A stretch of DNA of 64,000 nucleotides from Drosophila pseudoobscura. Taxonomy: Eukaryota; Arthropoda; Insecta; Diptera; Drosophilidae. The position numbers and the translations under genes are program-made. The stretch covers positions 27,342,001-27,406,000 of the forward strand of contig NC_046679.1 in the NCBI RefSeq assembly GCF_009870125.1, given 5' to 3'. The notes beneath the pieces were generated by a model, which was not told where the DNA came from, searched no databases, and saw only the letters and a list, made by a program, of their open reading frames with translations. Below are positions 12,696-23,320 of this stretch, piece by piece. Position 1 is the stretch's first letter, and each line of letters begins with the position of its first letter.

Positions 12696-13502
12696 GGCCA
12701 GGTCGTACAGGCCGGGGCTTAATTTGGCTTAGCGGCAGGCAGAAGAAGACGGCTGGAAGGCGGCACAGCAGCAGCAGGCAAAAAAGTTGCTGCCAGCTCG
12801 CAAGAATTCCGAACTCGAATGCTGAGTGCGGCCACGAAAAAAACATTCAAATGCCTCGCACGGTACGGCTCGCCGCCAAATCGCAGCGACGACGACGACG
12901 ATAGCAGAATCAGCAGCGGCAGGCAGCCCCACAGCTCTCGTTCTCTCTTTCTCTCCAGTGCTCTCTGTCCCTCTTTTACCTGCTCTCTTGCTGCAGCAGT
13001 GGCACACTCGCTCTCGCTCTCGCTCTGACGGGGGCAGGCAGCCAGTCTCGCAGCTCAGTCATGGGGCAGCTTTTGGGGCAGACGGCGACGCATGCGCAAC
13101 AGCTTTTTACTCCTTCTGCAAACAAAAAACTAGTTCTCTCTCTGTCTCTGTTGGTCTCTCTTTTTTCTCCCTCTCTCTCTCTGTCTTTCAGTCTCTCTAA
13201 AAAATTGTTTGTGGTTTTTCGTGTGCTTCGTTGCTTGGGTTTTTGTGCCGCGTCTCTTGAGCAAACTCTGATTTGATTTTGGTCTTTTTGCTTGAGTGGA
13301 TTTCCTTTTCTCTTGACTTTGAGCATGAATGAGCATGTTCCGCGCTGTTTTTATGGCTAAATCTTTATAGCAAGGAGGCGTGGGCGTTATAATGACTAAA
13401 AATGAAAGTTCAATGAAGGAAAAATGAAAAAATGACACCCGAATCATGAATTAAAACATATTCATCAAGAAATCTTGGAGTTTGTTTTCCTTTAGTGAAG
13501 TT

Positions 13503-13508
13503 TCAGTC
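13503..13508 (+). promoter_or_regulatory. Initiator-like TCAGTC upstream of the small tail-anchored gene
   Basis: A TCAGTC match to the Drosophila initiator lies about 97 bases before the ATG at 13602. The spacing is plausible for a short leader. No TATA box is seen about 30 bases upstream. Confidence 0.3.
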
Positions 13509-13601
13509 TCTCGTAAAATAACACCAACAGAACATCAGAAAATTGTTTTCGTAAATTTTGTTCCAATTTAGTTTGCGGTTTTGCCATCTTTTTGTTTCAA
13601 T

Positions 13602-13955
13602 ATGTCTGATGAGGTGAAGGATGACAATGCCGCAGGTGAAGGGTCACAGCAGATCCCAGCGGAAGCCGAGAAGAAGGAAGAGGCCGCAGCTGATGGAAAG
13701 GGAGGCTCCGAAGCTAATATAAAGGTATCCCCCACGGCCGTTAGCAAGGAACCCTCTCAGTCTGGCAGCCGGCAACTCCTAGAAGATTCAAAGCCGCAAA
13801 CGTCGGAGAAGCAAAATTCAGATAAAGACAAGCAGAAAAATCCCGAGAATAAGCAGAACGAGCCCCATAATGATCGAGACTATTGGGAATTGGGTCGAGG
13901 GATCGTATTCTTTTGCTTTGGAAGCTTCGTGGCCTGGATGCTGACTGAATTTTGA
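13602..13955 (+). CDS. Small hydrophilic protein with C-terminal membrane anchor, uncharacterised
   Basis: This single-exon frame of 117 residues starts at ATG 13602. About 85% of the product is very polar: Lys/Glu/Ala/Ser/Gln-rich, without cysteines, probably disordered. The last 20 or so residues are hydrophobic (GIVFFCFGSFVAWML) and end shortly after, the layout of a tail-anchored protein whose N-terminus would face the cytosol. An AATAAA at 13991 lies 36 bases past the stop and an initiator-like TCAGTC lies upstream, so a compact intronless gene is supported. It is divergent from the large minus-strand gene. I do not recognise a family; the Lys/Glu-rich body gives little homology signal. 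Confidence 0.7.
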   Translation: MSDEVKDDNAAGEGSQQIPAEAEKKEEAAADGKGGSEANIKVSPTAVSKEPSQSGSRQLLEDSKPQTSEKQNSDKDKQKNPENKQNEPHNDRDYWELGRGIVFFCFGSFVAWMLTEF

Positions 13956-13990
13956 TGTAAACAAAATTCGATTGCATAATTGTTTTATCA

Positions 13991-13996
13991 AATAAA
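13991..13996 (+). terminator. AATAAA polyadenylation signal
   Basis: This canonical hexamer lies 36 bases downstream of the stop of the small tail-anchored gene and marks its likely 3' end. Confidence 0.65.
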
Positions 13997-14029
13997 TTTT
14001 TGAAGTGACCAAGCAAAAATACGAGTATA

Positions 14030-17000
14030 GATGTGTTTTAATGGAAAGTGTGCTGGGTAACCTTAAAAACTCTATCTTCAAACCATTTCAAAGTGGAATG
14101 AGAAAAACATTCGACATCTACATCCCCTCTCAAGTGCATAATTTTCATAATTTTCAAGCAAACGAAAGAGCAAAAAGCCCGCACACAAAAAATCGGCATC
14201 CGTCGCCCATTAGCCCATTGACCAACTTCGATGGCGCATCGTACGCGTAGTAATGAGTTTTTAATACATGTAATATTCAAATTAAAAATCCACAAAAACC
14301 CCGCAGAAGGCAGCCAACAAAAACGGAATGCAATTTTTTTACAGCTAATAATCGCACACATATTCATTTCAACCGGCGGCATCCCACAGGCGGAAAAAAG
14401 CATATCACTCATACGCAATGTAAACCAAGCTCAAGAGCAAGCCGCACAAAAACCACAAGGCAAGCAAACGCGCTCTTAAAAAAGACGCCGGCACAAAAAA
14501 GAGAGACAAAAAGAAAGAGAGAGCATGATAGAGCGAGAGAGAGCAATAGAGTATGTGCGAGTGAGCGAGTAGTAGCGGCATTCAGGCGAAGGCGGTGGAA
14601 TTTTTATTGGAGCACTTGGTTTATTTCTTTTTCTGCTGCTTGCCTTTGGATTGGCATTCTTTTTTTGTACGTATTTTTTTTGTTTTGTTTCCTTTTGACA
14701 AGGCATTTTTTATGGGCAGAGACATGTGTCGCTGGCGGGTGGGAATCGGCCATCGCCTGGAGGAAGATTTTTCCCGATTTTCGGCTCGGCTCGGCTCTGT
14801 GACAACTGCAACTGTTATTCCCTGGGGGACACAAGAGCCAGTCGAAATACATGAAATTAAACTGCAGCTCCTGCAGCTTCGCAGCATAGGAAGGCCGTTT
14901 ATTTCAGTTAATCAATGCAATTGGCCCGTCGTCCACCTGGGCCGCAGAATACCCATAGGTCTGAATGGAGTATGTCAAATATGCTGTAGGCATTGCCCCT
15001 ACAATGTTGCAGTCTTCTCCATTTTTGAATTACTAGGAAATTGCTTCATTTAGCGCTTTGTTCTGCCATGGCCTGCCGGCGGGAGGTCGGTCGGCCATTG
15101 GCTGCCACTGCATATACATGCATGTACATACATACATACATACATATGTACATAAAATGAAAGTTTCCGTTGCAGTTTATCGACTAATTTGATTATGCCA
15201 ACAATTTGCCACCCACCACTGCAATTAACTATTTTTTATGACTTGTCATTTAGAAGTATATTCGTATTTTTTATGAGCTCTTCGTGCGGGCTTTCATTTA
15301 CTTGAGTGCCATACAAAATTTCCTTGTTTGCACTGTCATCAATGCCATTTGGTATTTGCATACGAGCAGACATTTGAAGCGATTCGAATGTGATAAGAGC
15401 CAGCCATGACTGTGAGTATGGGTATGGTAATCAAATGCGTTTTATTAATTGAATAGATTTATTTTTGACGGCTTTTTCTTTCCCCCCCCAACGGCAATAA
15501 TGCAAACAACATCAAAGAATACTAGTACTAATTTCAGGGAGAAATGCAGTTTTGCGTCCAATTTATTCTTTTCATCAAAAATCGAGCACCTTCTCTTCTT
15601 TACCGTATCTTATGTGAGATTAAATTGTAAAAGTTTCAACCAAAGCTAGATTCTGCATTCCAGAAGACATTTACATTATGATATATATTAGAATGTCTTT
15701 TTAATACGGCAATAACTTTTTAAAAAGATATATATTTTACTTGCGGGCCCTGCCATATCTCGCTGTGGCGCACATTGTGGATAAAAGGGGATTGTTTCGT
15801 CGATGGAGAATATTCCCGCGAGTTTGGAACTGATCTCCGACTATGACAATTAGCTCTTCGCAACCTGCGGCTAAAATTGCGTAATTGCGGTGATTGCGGG
15901 TGTGTTTTCTGAAAATTTTCTTTCGTAAAAACCTTCTTCCGTCAAATACAAGCCACTGCAAACAAATTTGAGCCAAATCGGCCCAGCCGTTCTCAGTTGG
16001 TGAATTACGAAATATATTTCATATTTAAATGAAAGACATCTGTATATTTTCCGTATTTAGATCAAAATATTTTAATTTTTAAGTTAAAATGTAAGTGATA
16101 ACTCTTTCGTTTTAATATTTACTCTCTCGGCTGCATATCTGCATATATAATGGCATAAATATTAAAATCGAAGTCTGACTATTTGGGTTCAGGGATTTTC
16201 ACTGTACTCTTCTATACTTCTACATTTTTCTTTACTTTTGCGATTCAAAAAATGTGGTAATTCCTTGTTTTTTGTGAAAATAATTATATTTTCTATCGCC
16301 AACTCTGTGTGTGAGTCAAAAATCTTGAATTTTTAAAGTTAATCAGTAACATATCTTCTGTTTAAATGTTTGGAAATGCTTGGCGGTCAAAGAAACAATA
16401 TATTTAACATTTATTTGTGCTTTTTTAGGACCATATATCTGGAAATTCGTTCTCCAAAAAGCAATTACTCGACTCCAACAAGCACGTGAACACCAAAATA
16501 TCCATTTAAATTCAAAATGTATCAGTTGCAACCGCAATGCCATGCAAAATCCTACTCCAGTTGCATGATGAGATATATATTTCTCGCCTCAAACCGCTGC
16601 CAGACAGATAAGTGATGCTGCTGCAGATGCCATGGCGGTTGCAGATGCTACTGTGCGGCGCCATGGACTTCATTGCCTCCGAGCGAAATGTCAAAATGCC
16701 AGCCGTAGTGAAGCCAAAGCCAAAGCCATAGCCAGGCCGAGAGCAGCCGTCATGGTTGGTCATGGACGCCAAATGGTTGACAGACAGTCCAGAAGAAGCG
16801 GCAGAAGCGGCAATGGCGCAGGGGCAGGCTATAGGGCTGGGTCCCGTCCCGCACTGAAATGAGTGGAGTGTGGGACGCGAGGGGCAACTGCATTGAAGGT
16901 CCGAAACCGGACTCCGCCTTTTGTTGTATGCGCGCATGGCGCATTGAGGCGCTTTCCCCTGATTGGCCAAAACGGGCTAAAGGCAGCCAAAGAGTGAGAC

Positions 17001-19100
17001 GGTTATGGTGTATGGCTACGCTACCCCAAAGTGGGAGCGAGAGACAGACGTTTCAATGGAGGCTCGAGCGAGACTGCATAAGAGCTTTTGTTGGTGCGAG
17101 TGAGCAAGCCTCTGGCCTTAAGAGAGCGCGCCTTGTGGCAGGCAGGCCTCTCTCTCTTAGCCAGGCGGCTGGCCCTTGCAACACGTGTTGGCGTGTTGGC
17201 CTGCGTGCAAAATAACTGAGTTTTTGCGCCTCCACTGGCTGCCGATGCCTCTGCCTCTGACTCTGCTCTGGCTCTGCTGCTGTTCATCCGTCGCGTATTT
17301 TGTTAATTTAATTAAACAAAAACGTTTTGTTTGTGTTTTTTTATTTGTTGCACGTTGGACGAGCAAACGGTTTTTGCTTTTTTGCCATCGAGCAGCACAA
17401 AATGAAATTGGAATCCCGCTCGTGCACAACTTTGAATATGTTGAGCTCTCTCAAATGGTTGTTGTCGTTGTCGATTGTTCGTCTGTCCAAATGTCGTTCT
17501 GCTCTGACATTTGAGCTTTTTGCGGCATCTTGTTGGCCCCTCTAGTACCGCTCTTCTGCAGTGCAAGTCGTACTTGTCATTTAATGACTTGCGCCGTTAA
17601 ATTTTAATTGAAATATCACACATTTAGAGGCTGGAAATTGCAGATTGTGGATGTGCTTGTGTTGCGGAAGAGACATGGTGTCTGCTTTTGGGATATAGGA
17701 AATGGGCAGAACAATCTATAAAACTAGGTTAATACGAGTACCCTTAAAAAACCAGTGAAATTTTCCATCCAAATTATAAACGGAAGTTTTCTTCACTCTA
17801 ATTTAGAACAACGATCCATTAAAACTGAGAAAGTTTTCCGAAAAACTTCCGCACGTGACTTCCTCCGCGGCAGCAATTGTCGATCTGCACTGATGAGCAT
17901 CACCATCACAGCATCCATTGAAGACCTCTCCAACTAGAGATCTTGGCACCCAACCATCCCATCCCAACCGAAAACCCGCTCTCCCTCTGACAGCCTCAGA
18001 AGTTAACGATTGAAGCGGTAATTGGAGACCCAGACAGTCCGTCGAGGCGTAGGCGATTAAAAGACGATTATTTCAATTGTGCAGAAGATGGGTGCACAGA
18101 AATAATGATGGTAGAAGGCACTGGATGGATGGATGGATGGAAGATGCTCCTCCTCAGGATAGAGACAGACAGAAAGAGAGAGAGAGAGAGACAGGCCCCT
18201 GTCAACGAAATCGGCTTAGCTGTTATGTTAATGCGCCAAAAACGTTGACATTTATTGGCAGTTATTTATGGCGGACACTTCTCGCGCGGACAGAGAGCTT
18301 GCTCGCTCTGTTGTGGCGCACCTTTTTGGAGTCTTGCCATTTTGGTGGCTGCGCATTGCCCGACTATGGAAAATTCTATAATTGTGCAGGTGACAACGCG
18401 ACTGGCACGCGCTCCTGACGCTGATTAGAGCTGCAGCTGCACGCTGCAGAGCGACTTGCATCGACTCGACTCCAGTCTTCAGTCTTCAGTCTCCAGTCGC
18501 TTCGAGTCACGCTCGTTTGTCTACATATATAAGACCATAAAAATATTATTAATTATGACAATATTGGAGTAAAAGTGTTTGGTCTGCTGCAATGCCATAA
18601 GAGGAGTGGTGCGGAATGGTGCACTCCCTCGAGGATTTGCCAGAAACATACCAGAGATATCCAAGAATACAGTGGAATACAGAACGGTACTAATTATACA
18701 ACTCATTTTTCCACAAAATTAGCTTATTCTCTGATATTCGAGCATTGCCTTAATGCATTGCAACGCACTGCATTTGAGATTTCAGTCTAAAATGCTTGAC
18801 TAATGAGTTTATTAGCATTTATATGGTTCGATCCGTCTGCCAGAGGCAGGAATATTCAAATGGAATGACCATTCCACTCCCATTCTGGACTGCCTCTGCT
18901 TTGGGCTTCCTGGAAATATCGATATCAAGGCACGCGTCGGACTCTCTAGAGTTGGAGCCCGAGAAGCAATGTCCATATCGGATGGGTGTTCGATTTGTCA
19001 CAGCCGCCAGAAACGGGCATTCGAATGCCGCTCTCTGGCCCCCAGAAAGGAGCTGTTGAAATATTTCACTTCTGTGCCTCAGCTGTTGGGGATCTAGCCT
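14030..19100. other. Intergenic region without a supported gene
   Basis: This 5-kb gap holds a (CATA)n tract at about 15111-15146, a possible old repeat fragment at 15737-16020, a GGAT repeat at 18122-18140 and a GA tract at 18172-18192. The segments at 16.6-17.5 kb and 18.2-18.5 kb are GC-richer. No frame shows intron signals, cleavage signals and codon pattern together. Confidence 0.5.
15737..16020. mobile_element. Possible remnant of a dispersed repeat
   Basis: The end of this segment reads GAGCCAAATCGGCCCAGCCG followed by TTCTCAG and then AT-rich DNA. This phrase is of the kind often met in degenerate Drosophila transposon and MITE copies. No terminal repeats or coding capacity were found, so the call rests on phrase similarity alone. 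Confidence 0.25.
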
Positions 19101-19108
19101 AGGAAATC

Positions 19109-19114
19109 TTTAAT
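19109..19114 (-). terminator. ATTAAA variant polyadenylation signal
   Basis: ATTAAA on the minus strand lies about 38 bases past the stop of the ERp44-like gene and is its likely cleavage signal. Confidence 0.5.
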
Positions 19115-19151
19115 ATTCAATGGTTGCGGAAATTAACATTTCTATTTAGAG

Positions 19152-20387
19152 TTACAGCTCATCTCTAGTTCTGTTGAGTAATGTATAGCGATGCGGGGAG
19201 GGCAGCAACTGTTTGAACTGCGATTCGGGCACCACTGCTGGAACAGTGTCAGCCTTGCTGGTGTCGTTCTCCCACACCGCTGTGGATGGTTCGGGACCGT
19301 AGTGGAGCTGATGGTGCAGCTTCCCATTGAACAGACTGTCGATGAATGCCTGCAGCACGCCCGGCTTGTGGATGTCCTCGTAGCGGGGGAACACATACAT
19401 GTGGCGGAACGAGTCGATGGCTATAACGGGCAGATCGGCCACAGATTTACCCAAATGCATGAGCGGGTACTGGAATAGTTGTCCATCGGCAGTCAAATAG
19501 TTTACAAGAGACGAATTCGATAATTTGGTCTCCACTACCGTCTTGAACTCCTGCACGTGCTGAAGATTGTTCTTGTCGTAGAAGAGCATGACGAAAGGTA
19601 GACCCTCCTCGGTGATTTCCTCGGCATTGTTGAAGGTGATTTCCCGCACCAGTTGGATGCACTTGTCATCCGTCCAGGCCATCAGGTCATCAAAGCTACT
19701 CAAATTCCCCGAATACTCACTGTAGTACTCTCTGTGGCTGGAAAGAGTGGAGTCGGCACGAAAGATGATCAGATTCTGTCCATCTGGACGCAGACCCTCC
19801 GTCACCTCGCCAAAGCCCGCTAGAAACTGGCATTCCTTCTTCAAAAAGTTCGCCACCTTGCGAAAGTTGTCATACTCCGTGCTATTTTTCTCCATGAAGT
19901 AGCCAATGAGCAAGCCGGTGTCGTCATTGATGTCATGCAGCTCTTCGAGTGTGCGGAACTCCTTGATGGGATCGGCGAGTTCCTGTGCCACGAACTGGTA
20001 GAACGCCTCCACTGACCTCTGGCCACGGTATTCACTATTGACAACCATTCCATTGCGTAAAATCTTTAGTGTGGGATACTTAATGATTTCGAATTTGAGG
20101 GCCACATTCTCCTCCTTGTCGCAGTTGACCTTGCCTATCGTCACCCGCCCCGACTCCCAGAACGTGTTATTTATCTGTCTGGCTGCCTCCTCGAAGATGG
20201 GTGCCAATCGGATACTAAAGGGGCACCAGTCCGTGTAAAAGTTGAGCAGCACCAATTCGGTCGACTCGAGTATTTGATCTATATTGTGCTGGCCCACAGT
20301 CACGGAATTACCAGCAATGGGTGCCAGATGGTGGCACCCCAAGATCAGCAGGATAGTCCAACAGCCGGAAAGATTTTTAAAGGCCAT
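19152..20387 (-). CDS. ERp44-like ER-resident thioredoxin-fold protein with RDEL signal
   Basis: This is a 411-residue intronless gene. The N-terminus is a signal peptide (hydrophobic core near residues 11-26), followed by a thioredoxin-type domain at about 30-140. The active-site region reads YTDWCPFS, with CPFS at residues 55-58, and the cis-Pro loop reads KYPTLKIL. The CxxS site, with Ser in place of the second Cys, is the hallmark of ERp44, which forms mixed disulfides with secretory clients and Ero1 and retrieves them to the ER. The protein ends in RDEL, a KDEL-receptor signal. Length matches ERp44 (about 406). Human ERp44 has CRFS; Pro at the second position, the lack of introns and the many N-glycosylation sequons suggest a diverged paralogue. 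Two ERp44-like genes exist in D. melanogaster; I cannot tell which this corresponds to. Confidence 0.92.
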   Translation of the reverse strand: MAFKNLSGCWTILLILGCHHLAPIAGNSVTVGQHNIDQILESTELVLLNFYTDWCPFSIRLAPIFEEAARQINNTFWESGRVTIGKVNCDKEENVALKFEIIKYPTLKILRNGMVVNSEYRGQRSVEAFYQFVAQELADPIKEFRTLEELHDINDDTGLLIGYFMEKNSTEYDNFRKVANFLKKECQFLAGFGEVTEGLRPDGQNLIIFRADSTLSSHREYYSEYSGNLSSFDDLMAWTDDKCIQLVREITFNNAEEITEEGLPFVMLFYDKNNLQHVQEFKTVVETKLSNSSLVNYLTADGQLFQYPLMHLGKSVADLPVIAIDSFRHMYVFPRYEDIHKPGVLQAFIDSLFNGKLHHQLHYGPEPSTAVWENDTSKADTVPAVVPESQFKQLLPSPHRYTLLNRTRDEL

Positions 20388-20399
20388 TTGTACTTGAAC

Positions 20400-21450
20400 A
20401 ACGATGTTTTCCCATTGATCGGTAATCGATGGCGAAGTTGCTTAATTGAAACTGTGAAATTTGCATTATGTTCGGCTTTCCAATCCATTCGATACGTCTA
20501 CGTGGGAGTCGAAGTGCTTAAAGAACTTGATATTGGTTGTTTTCATTGTTCTTCTGGGCATGGTAGACGCTCTAAAAGGAAGAAACACTTTGAAAGAAAA
20601 ACGAACTTTAATCAATTGGTATACAATTATTATATTACTTAGCCTCCAATCGGGATTGTATGTCTGGAAAATTGTTATCTTACCTTCCTACCACATTCTG
20701 CCTTAAGAAATGCTTCAACCACTGATAAATTTGAATTAAATATCTCATTGCAAATCCAAACACAAACTCTGTCCAGATACAGGCATAGATACTCGCAATT
20801 GGATGGATGCTAATGATGCGTCATGGTCATGGGACGATGTCTGGAGCTTTCGACGTCGAATTTCAGCAGACAATTTGGCAAGCTGTCAACGCCACTCACT
20901 GTGCGAATGGTGGGCGTGGCACACAGGGTAGGATATACATATATACCTAACCCAAAGAGTAAGGGAATCGACAATCCGAAGCTAATGATTGTCTGAGAGA
21001 CGTTTGCCAGCAAAGACATCAATCAATCCGAAGCTAAAGTGAAACCACCCCCAAGGGAGGATACGCAGTGACTGCCCCACCGCCTTCATCAGATGTGTAC
21101 AAACGTTCGGCTCTGCTCCTTAAATAAGTAAGAAAACTTATAAACTCATTCGAATCATATTTAAAAATCATCCAACAGCAGCAACAGCTTGACCCGTGCG
21201 CGTGTCCATTCATGAATTATTAGTTGGAGCTTATCAAACGTGACCAAAATAGGAACGGAAAAAATATTAATAATAAAAAAAAGGGAAAAACAGTTGGCCT
21301 CTGCCAGCTGTTGCTGGGAAGCAATAGCAGGACAACGGACCAGGCCCAAGCAAGTGTGGAAAATCAGCAAAAACGAGGCCAACTTCCCAGAAAAAGCGAG
21401 GGGGAACGTTGTGAGTTGCTGCGGAGACCGCAACTCTACATTTACATTTG
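20400..21450. other. Upstream flank of the ERp44-like gene; no gene seen
   Basis: Within about 50 bases of the ERp44-like start the minus strand reads CCATCGATTACCGATC, close to the DRE motif (TATCGATA) of housekeeping promoters. The remaining bases show no coding support. Confidence 0.4.
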
Positions 21451-22654
21451 TATACCCGATACTTAGTCAGTATGGCTCTCCTCCGGCAGACGGCGCTGAC
21501 ATTGAACATTCTAGCCTTAATAGTCTCTGAGATCTGGGGATGTCACTGATCTTCGTTCTTTGCGGGGGCGGAAGTGCGTGTGGCGAAATTTCGAAATAAA
21601 CTTGTCAAGGTTAGATATCACAGGAGTGTGGACACCAAATTTGGTTGCTCTAGCTCTTATAGTCTCTGAGATCTAAGAACTCACATTTTGCAATAGGCAA
21701 AGCCGAGAGAGAATGAAATTGTTTTCTTGATTCAGGCTATAAAAATTAAACGATCTGGTTTATGCAGTCTAGAAAATATAGCCTTTCTCTACGATTCTGC
21801 GTTTTTGGTTTTCTCGTATTCTCAGACATTTCTCATTTTTGTTGTATAATCATTATTTTTTATTCTTATTGTATAATTATTATTTTTGATTTTTATTATT
21901 AAATAATTATTATTCAATAAAAATCAAAAATAATACTTATAATAATAATAATTATTATTCTTGACTTTTATTGCATAATTATTATTATAATTATTATTTT
22001 TGATTTTTATTGTATAATATAATAATTATATTATATTATTTATTATAATAATAATTATAATAATTATTATTCTTGATTTTTATTGAATAATTATTATTTT
22101 TGATTTTTATTGTATAATTATTATTTTTGATTTTTATTGTATAATTATTATTATAATTGTTATTCTTGATTTTTATTGAATAATTATTATTTTTGATTTT
22201 TTTGTATAATTATTATTATAATTGTTATTCTTGATTTTTATGGAATAATTATTATTTTGATTTTTATTGAATAATAATAACAATTATAATAATAATTATT
22301 CAATAAAAATCAAAATAATAATTATTCCATAATAATCAAGAATAACAATTATAATAATAATTATTCAATAAAAATCAAAATAATAATTATTCCATAAAAA
22401 TCGAGAATAACAATTATAATAATAATTATACAACAAAAATCAAAAATAATAATTATGTAATGTATGTACATACATATATAATAATAATTATAATAATAAT
22501 AATAAGATTTGGGTCTCAATCGACTCGGCTATTGATGCTGATTAAGAATATATATACTTTATGGGGTCGGAAACGATTCCTTCTGGACGTTACACACATC
22601 CATTGTCACCACAAATCTAATATACCCCTATACTCATTTTGAGTATCGGGTATA
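21451..22654. mobile_element. Non-autonomous SGM/DINE-1-like element with perfect 13-bp inverted ends
   Basis: The left end reads TATACCCGATACT (21451-21463) and the right end AGTATCGGGTATA (22642-22654), exact reverse complements. The right end is preceded by TATACCCCTATACTC, so it also forms a terminal hairpin. Inside are phrases typical of this family in the obscura group: repeated AGTCTCTGAGATCT (near 21518 and 21660) and TTTATGGGGTCGGAAACGAT near 22558. The centre is replaced by a 0.6-kb AT-rich repeat array. There is no coding capacity, as expected of a non-autonomous element. Assignment to the family is from recognition of phrases, not a search. Confidence 0.7.
21838..22505. repeat. 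AT-rich tandem array with a long internal palindrome
   Basis: This array is built from units around TTTTTGATTTTTATTG and ATAATTATTATTATAATT. Up to about 22270 the units run in one orientation; from about 22300 to 22450 they run as the reverse complement. The symmetry axis is near 22285, with arms of about 170 bases. It lies inside the mobile element. Folded, it would make a long hairpin. Confidence 0.9.
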
Positions 22655-23283
22655 AAACCTGATAACTGCCGGCGCCCCACCAAGGCTCCCATTTCCATTG
22701 TGGAAAAGGAAAAGCTCACATGTGCCGTGCTGTGCCGTGCCATCCCGTTCTCGTTATTATCTTTTGGCCTGACCACAAGACGTGTCAACTTGTGGTACCA
22801 TCTCTTCAGCCGACATCAGAGGCACTCCAGTGCCAGATATAAATCAACTTTAGGAAAAACTTTGCCTGTGGCCGGCAGCGTCCTCACAACCCAACCCGAA
22901 AGTGTTCCTTTTTCGGCTCGGGGAAGCCGCTTATAAATTTTTGAGCAATATTTTCCCTTCTAGAAGAAAGCAGCTTATTGACAAGTCATGTGGGAGATAT
23001 AACTAGTGCATCTTCAGCTCTCAGTTGTGGTCAAACGGAGGGTGTCTTTAAAGAGAAACCTTTAAGCCCTTATTCCCCCACTCCTTTCTACCTTCCAAGT
23101 TGTTGGGTGTTTCGGGCCATGACTGCCACAAGGCAAGGTGACGTAATTATAGATGTACTTGTACTGGTAGTTCTGCTGGAGTCGAGCCCACACCCAAAAT
23201 GCAACGCACACAGGACAAAGCAACCCCCAAACATGCAGCGGATGGCTAAGAAACTAACAAACCAACAATGAAAGAAGGGAACT

Positions 23284-23320
23284 GGTAAATGGTAAATGGT
23301 ATATGCTAAATGGTGAATGG
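23284..23320. repeat. Degenerate AAATGGT heptamer repeat
   Basis: About five head-to-tail copies of TAAATGG-type units occur with one or two substitutions each. Confidence 0.7.

Larger units (their letters stand above)
11303..13480. promoter_or_regulatory. Candidate promoter and 5' leader zone of the large minus-strand gene
   Basis: Upstream of exon A the sequence shifts at about 12.4-13.2 kb to a GC-richer, GA/CT-rich composition. It has runs of CTCT and CGCTCT (12940-13025, 13136-13200) that can serve as GAGA-factor sites. On the minus strand, GAGCAG followed by GTAAAAGAG near 12980 could be a donor ending a leader exon. The 11.3-12.4 kb part is AT-rich and featureless. This fits a TATA-less developmental promoter, but no start site is demonstrated. 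Confidence 0.35.

Noticed and set aside
13741..14081. Minus-strand frames with a hydrophobic end opposite the tail-anchored gene
   Set aside because: They overlap the better-supported plus-strand gene and its cleavage signal; the hydrophobicity mirrors the antisense of Lys/Asn codons.
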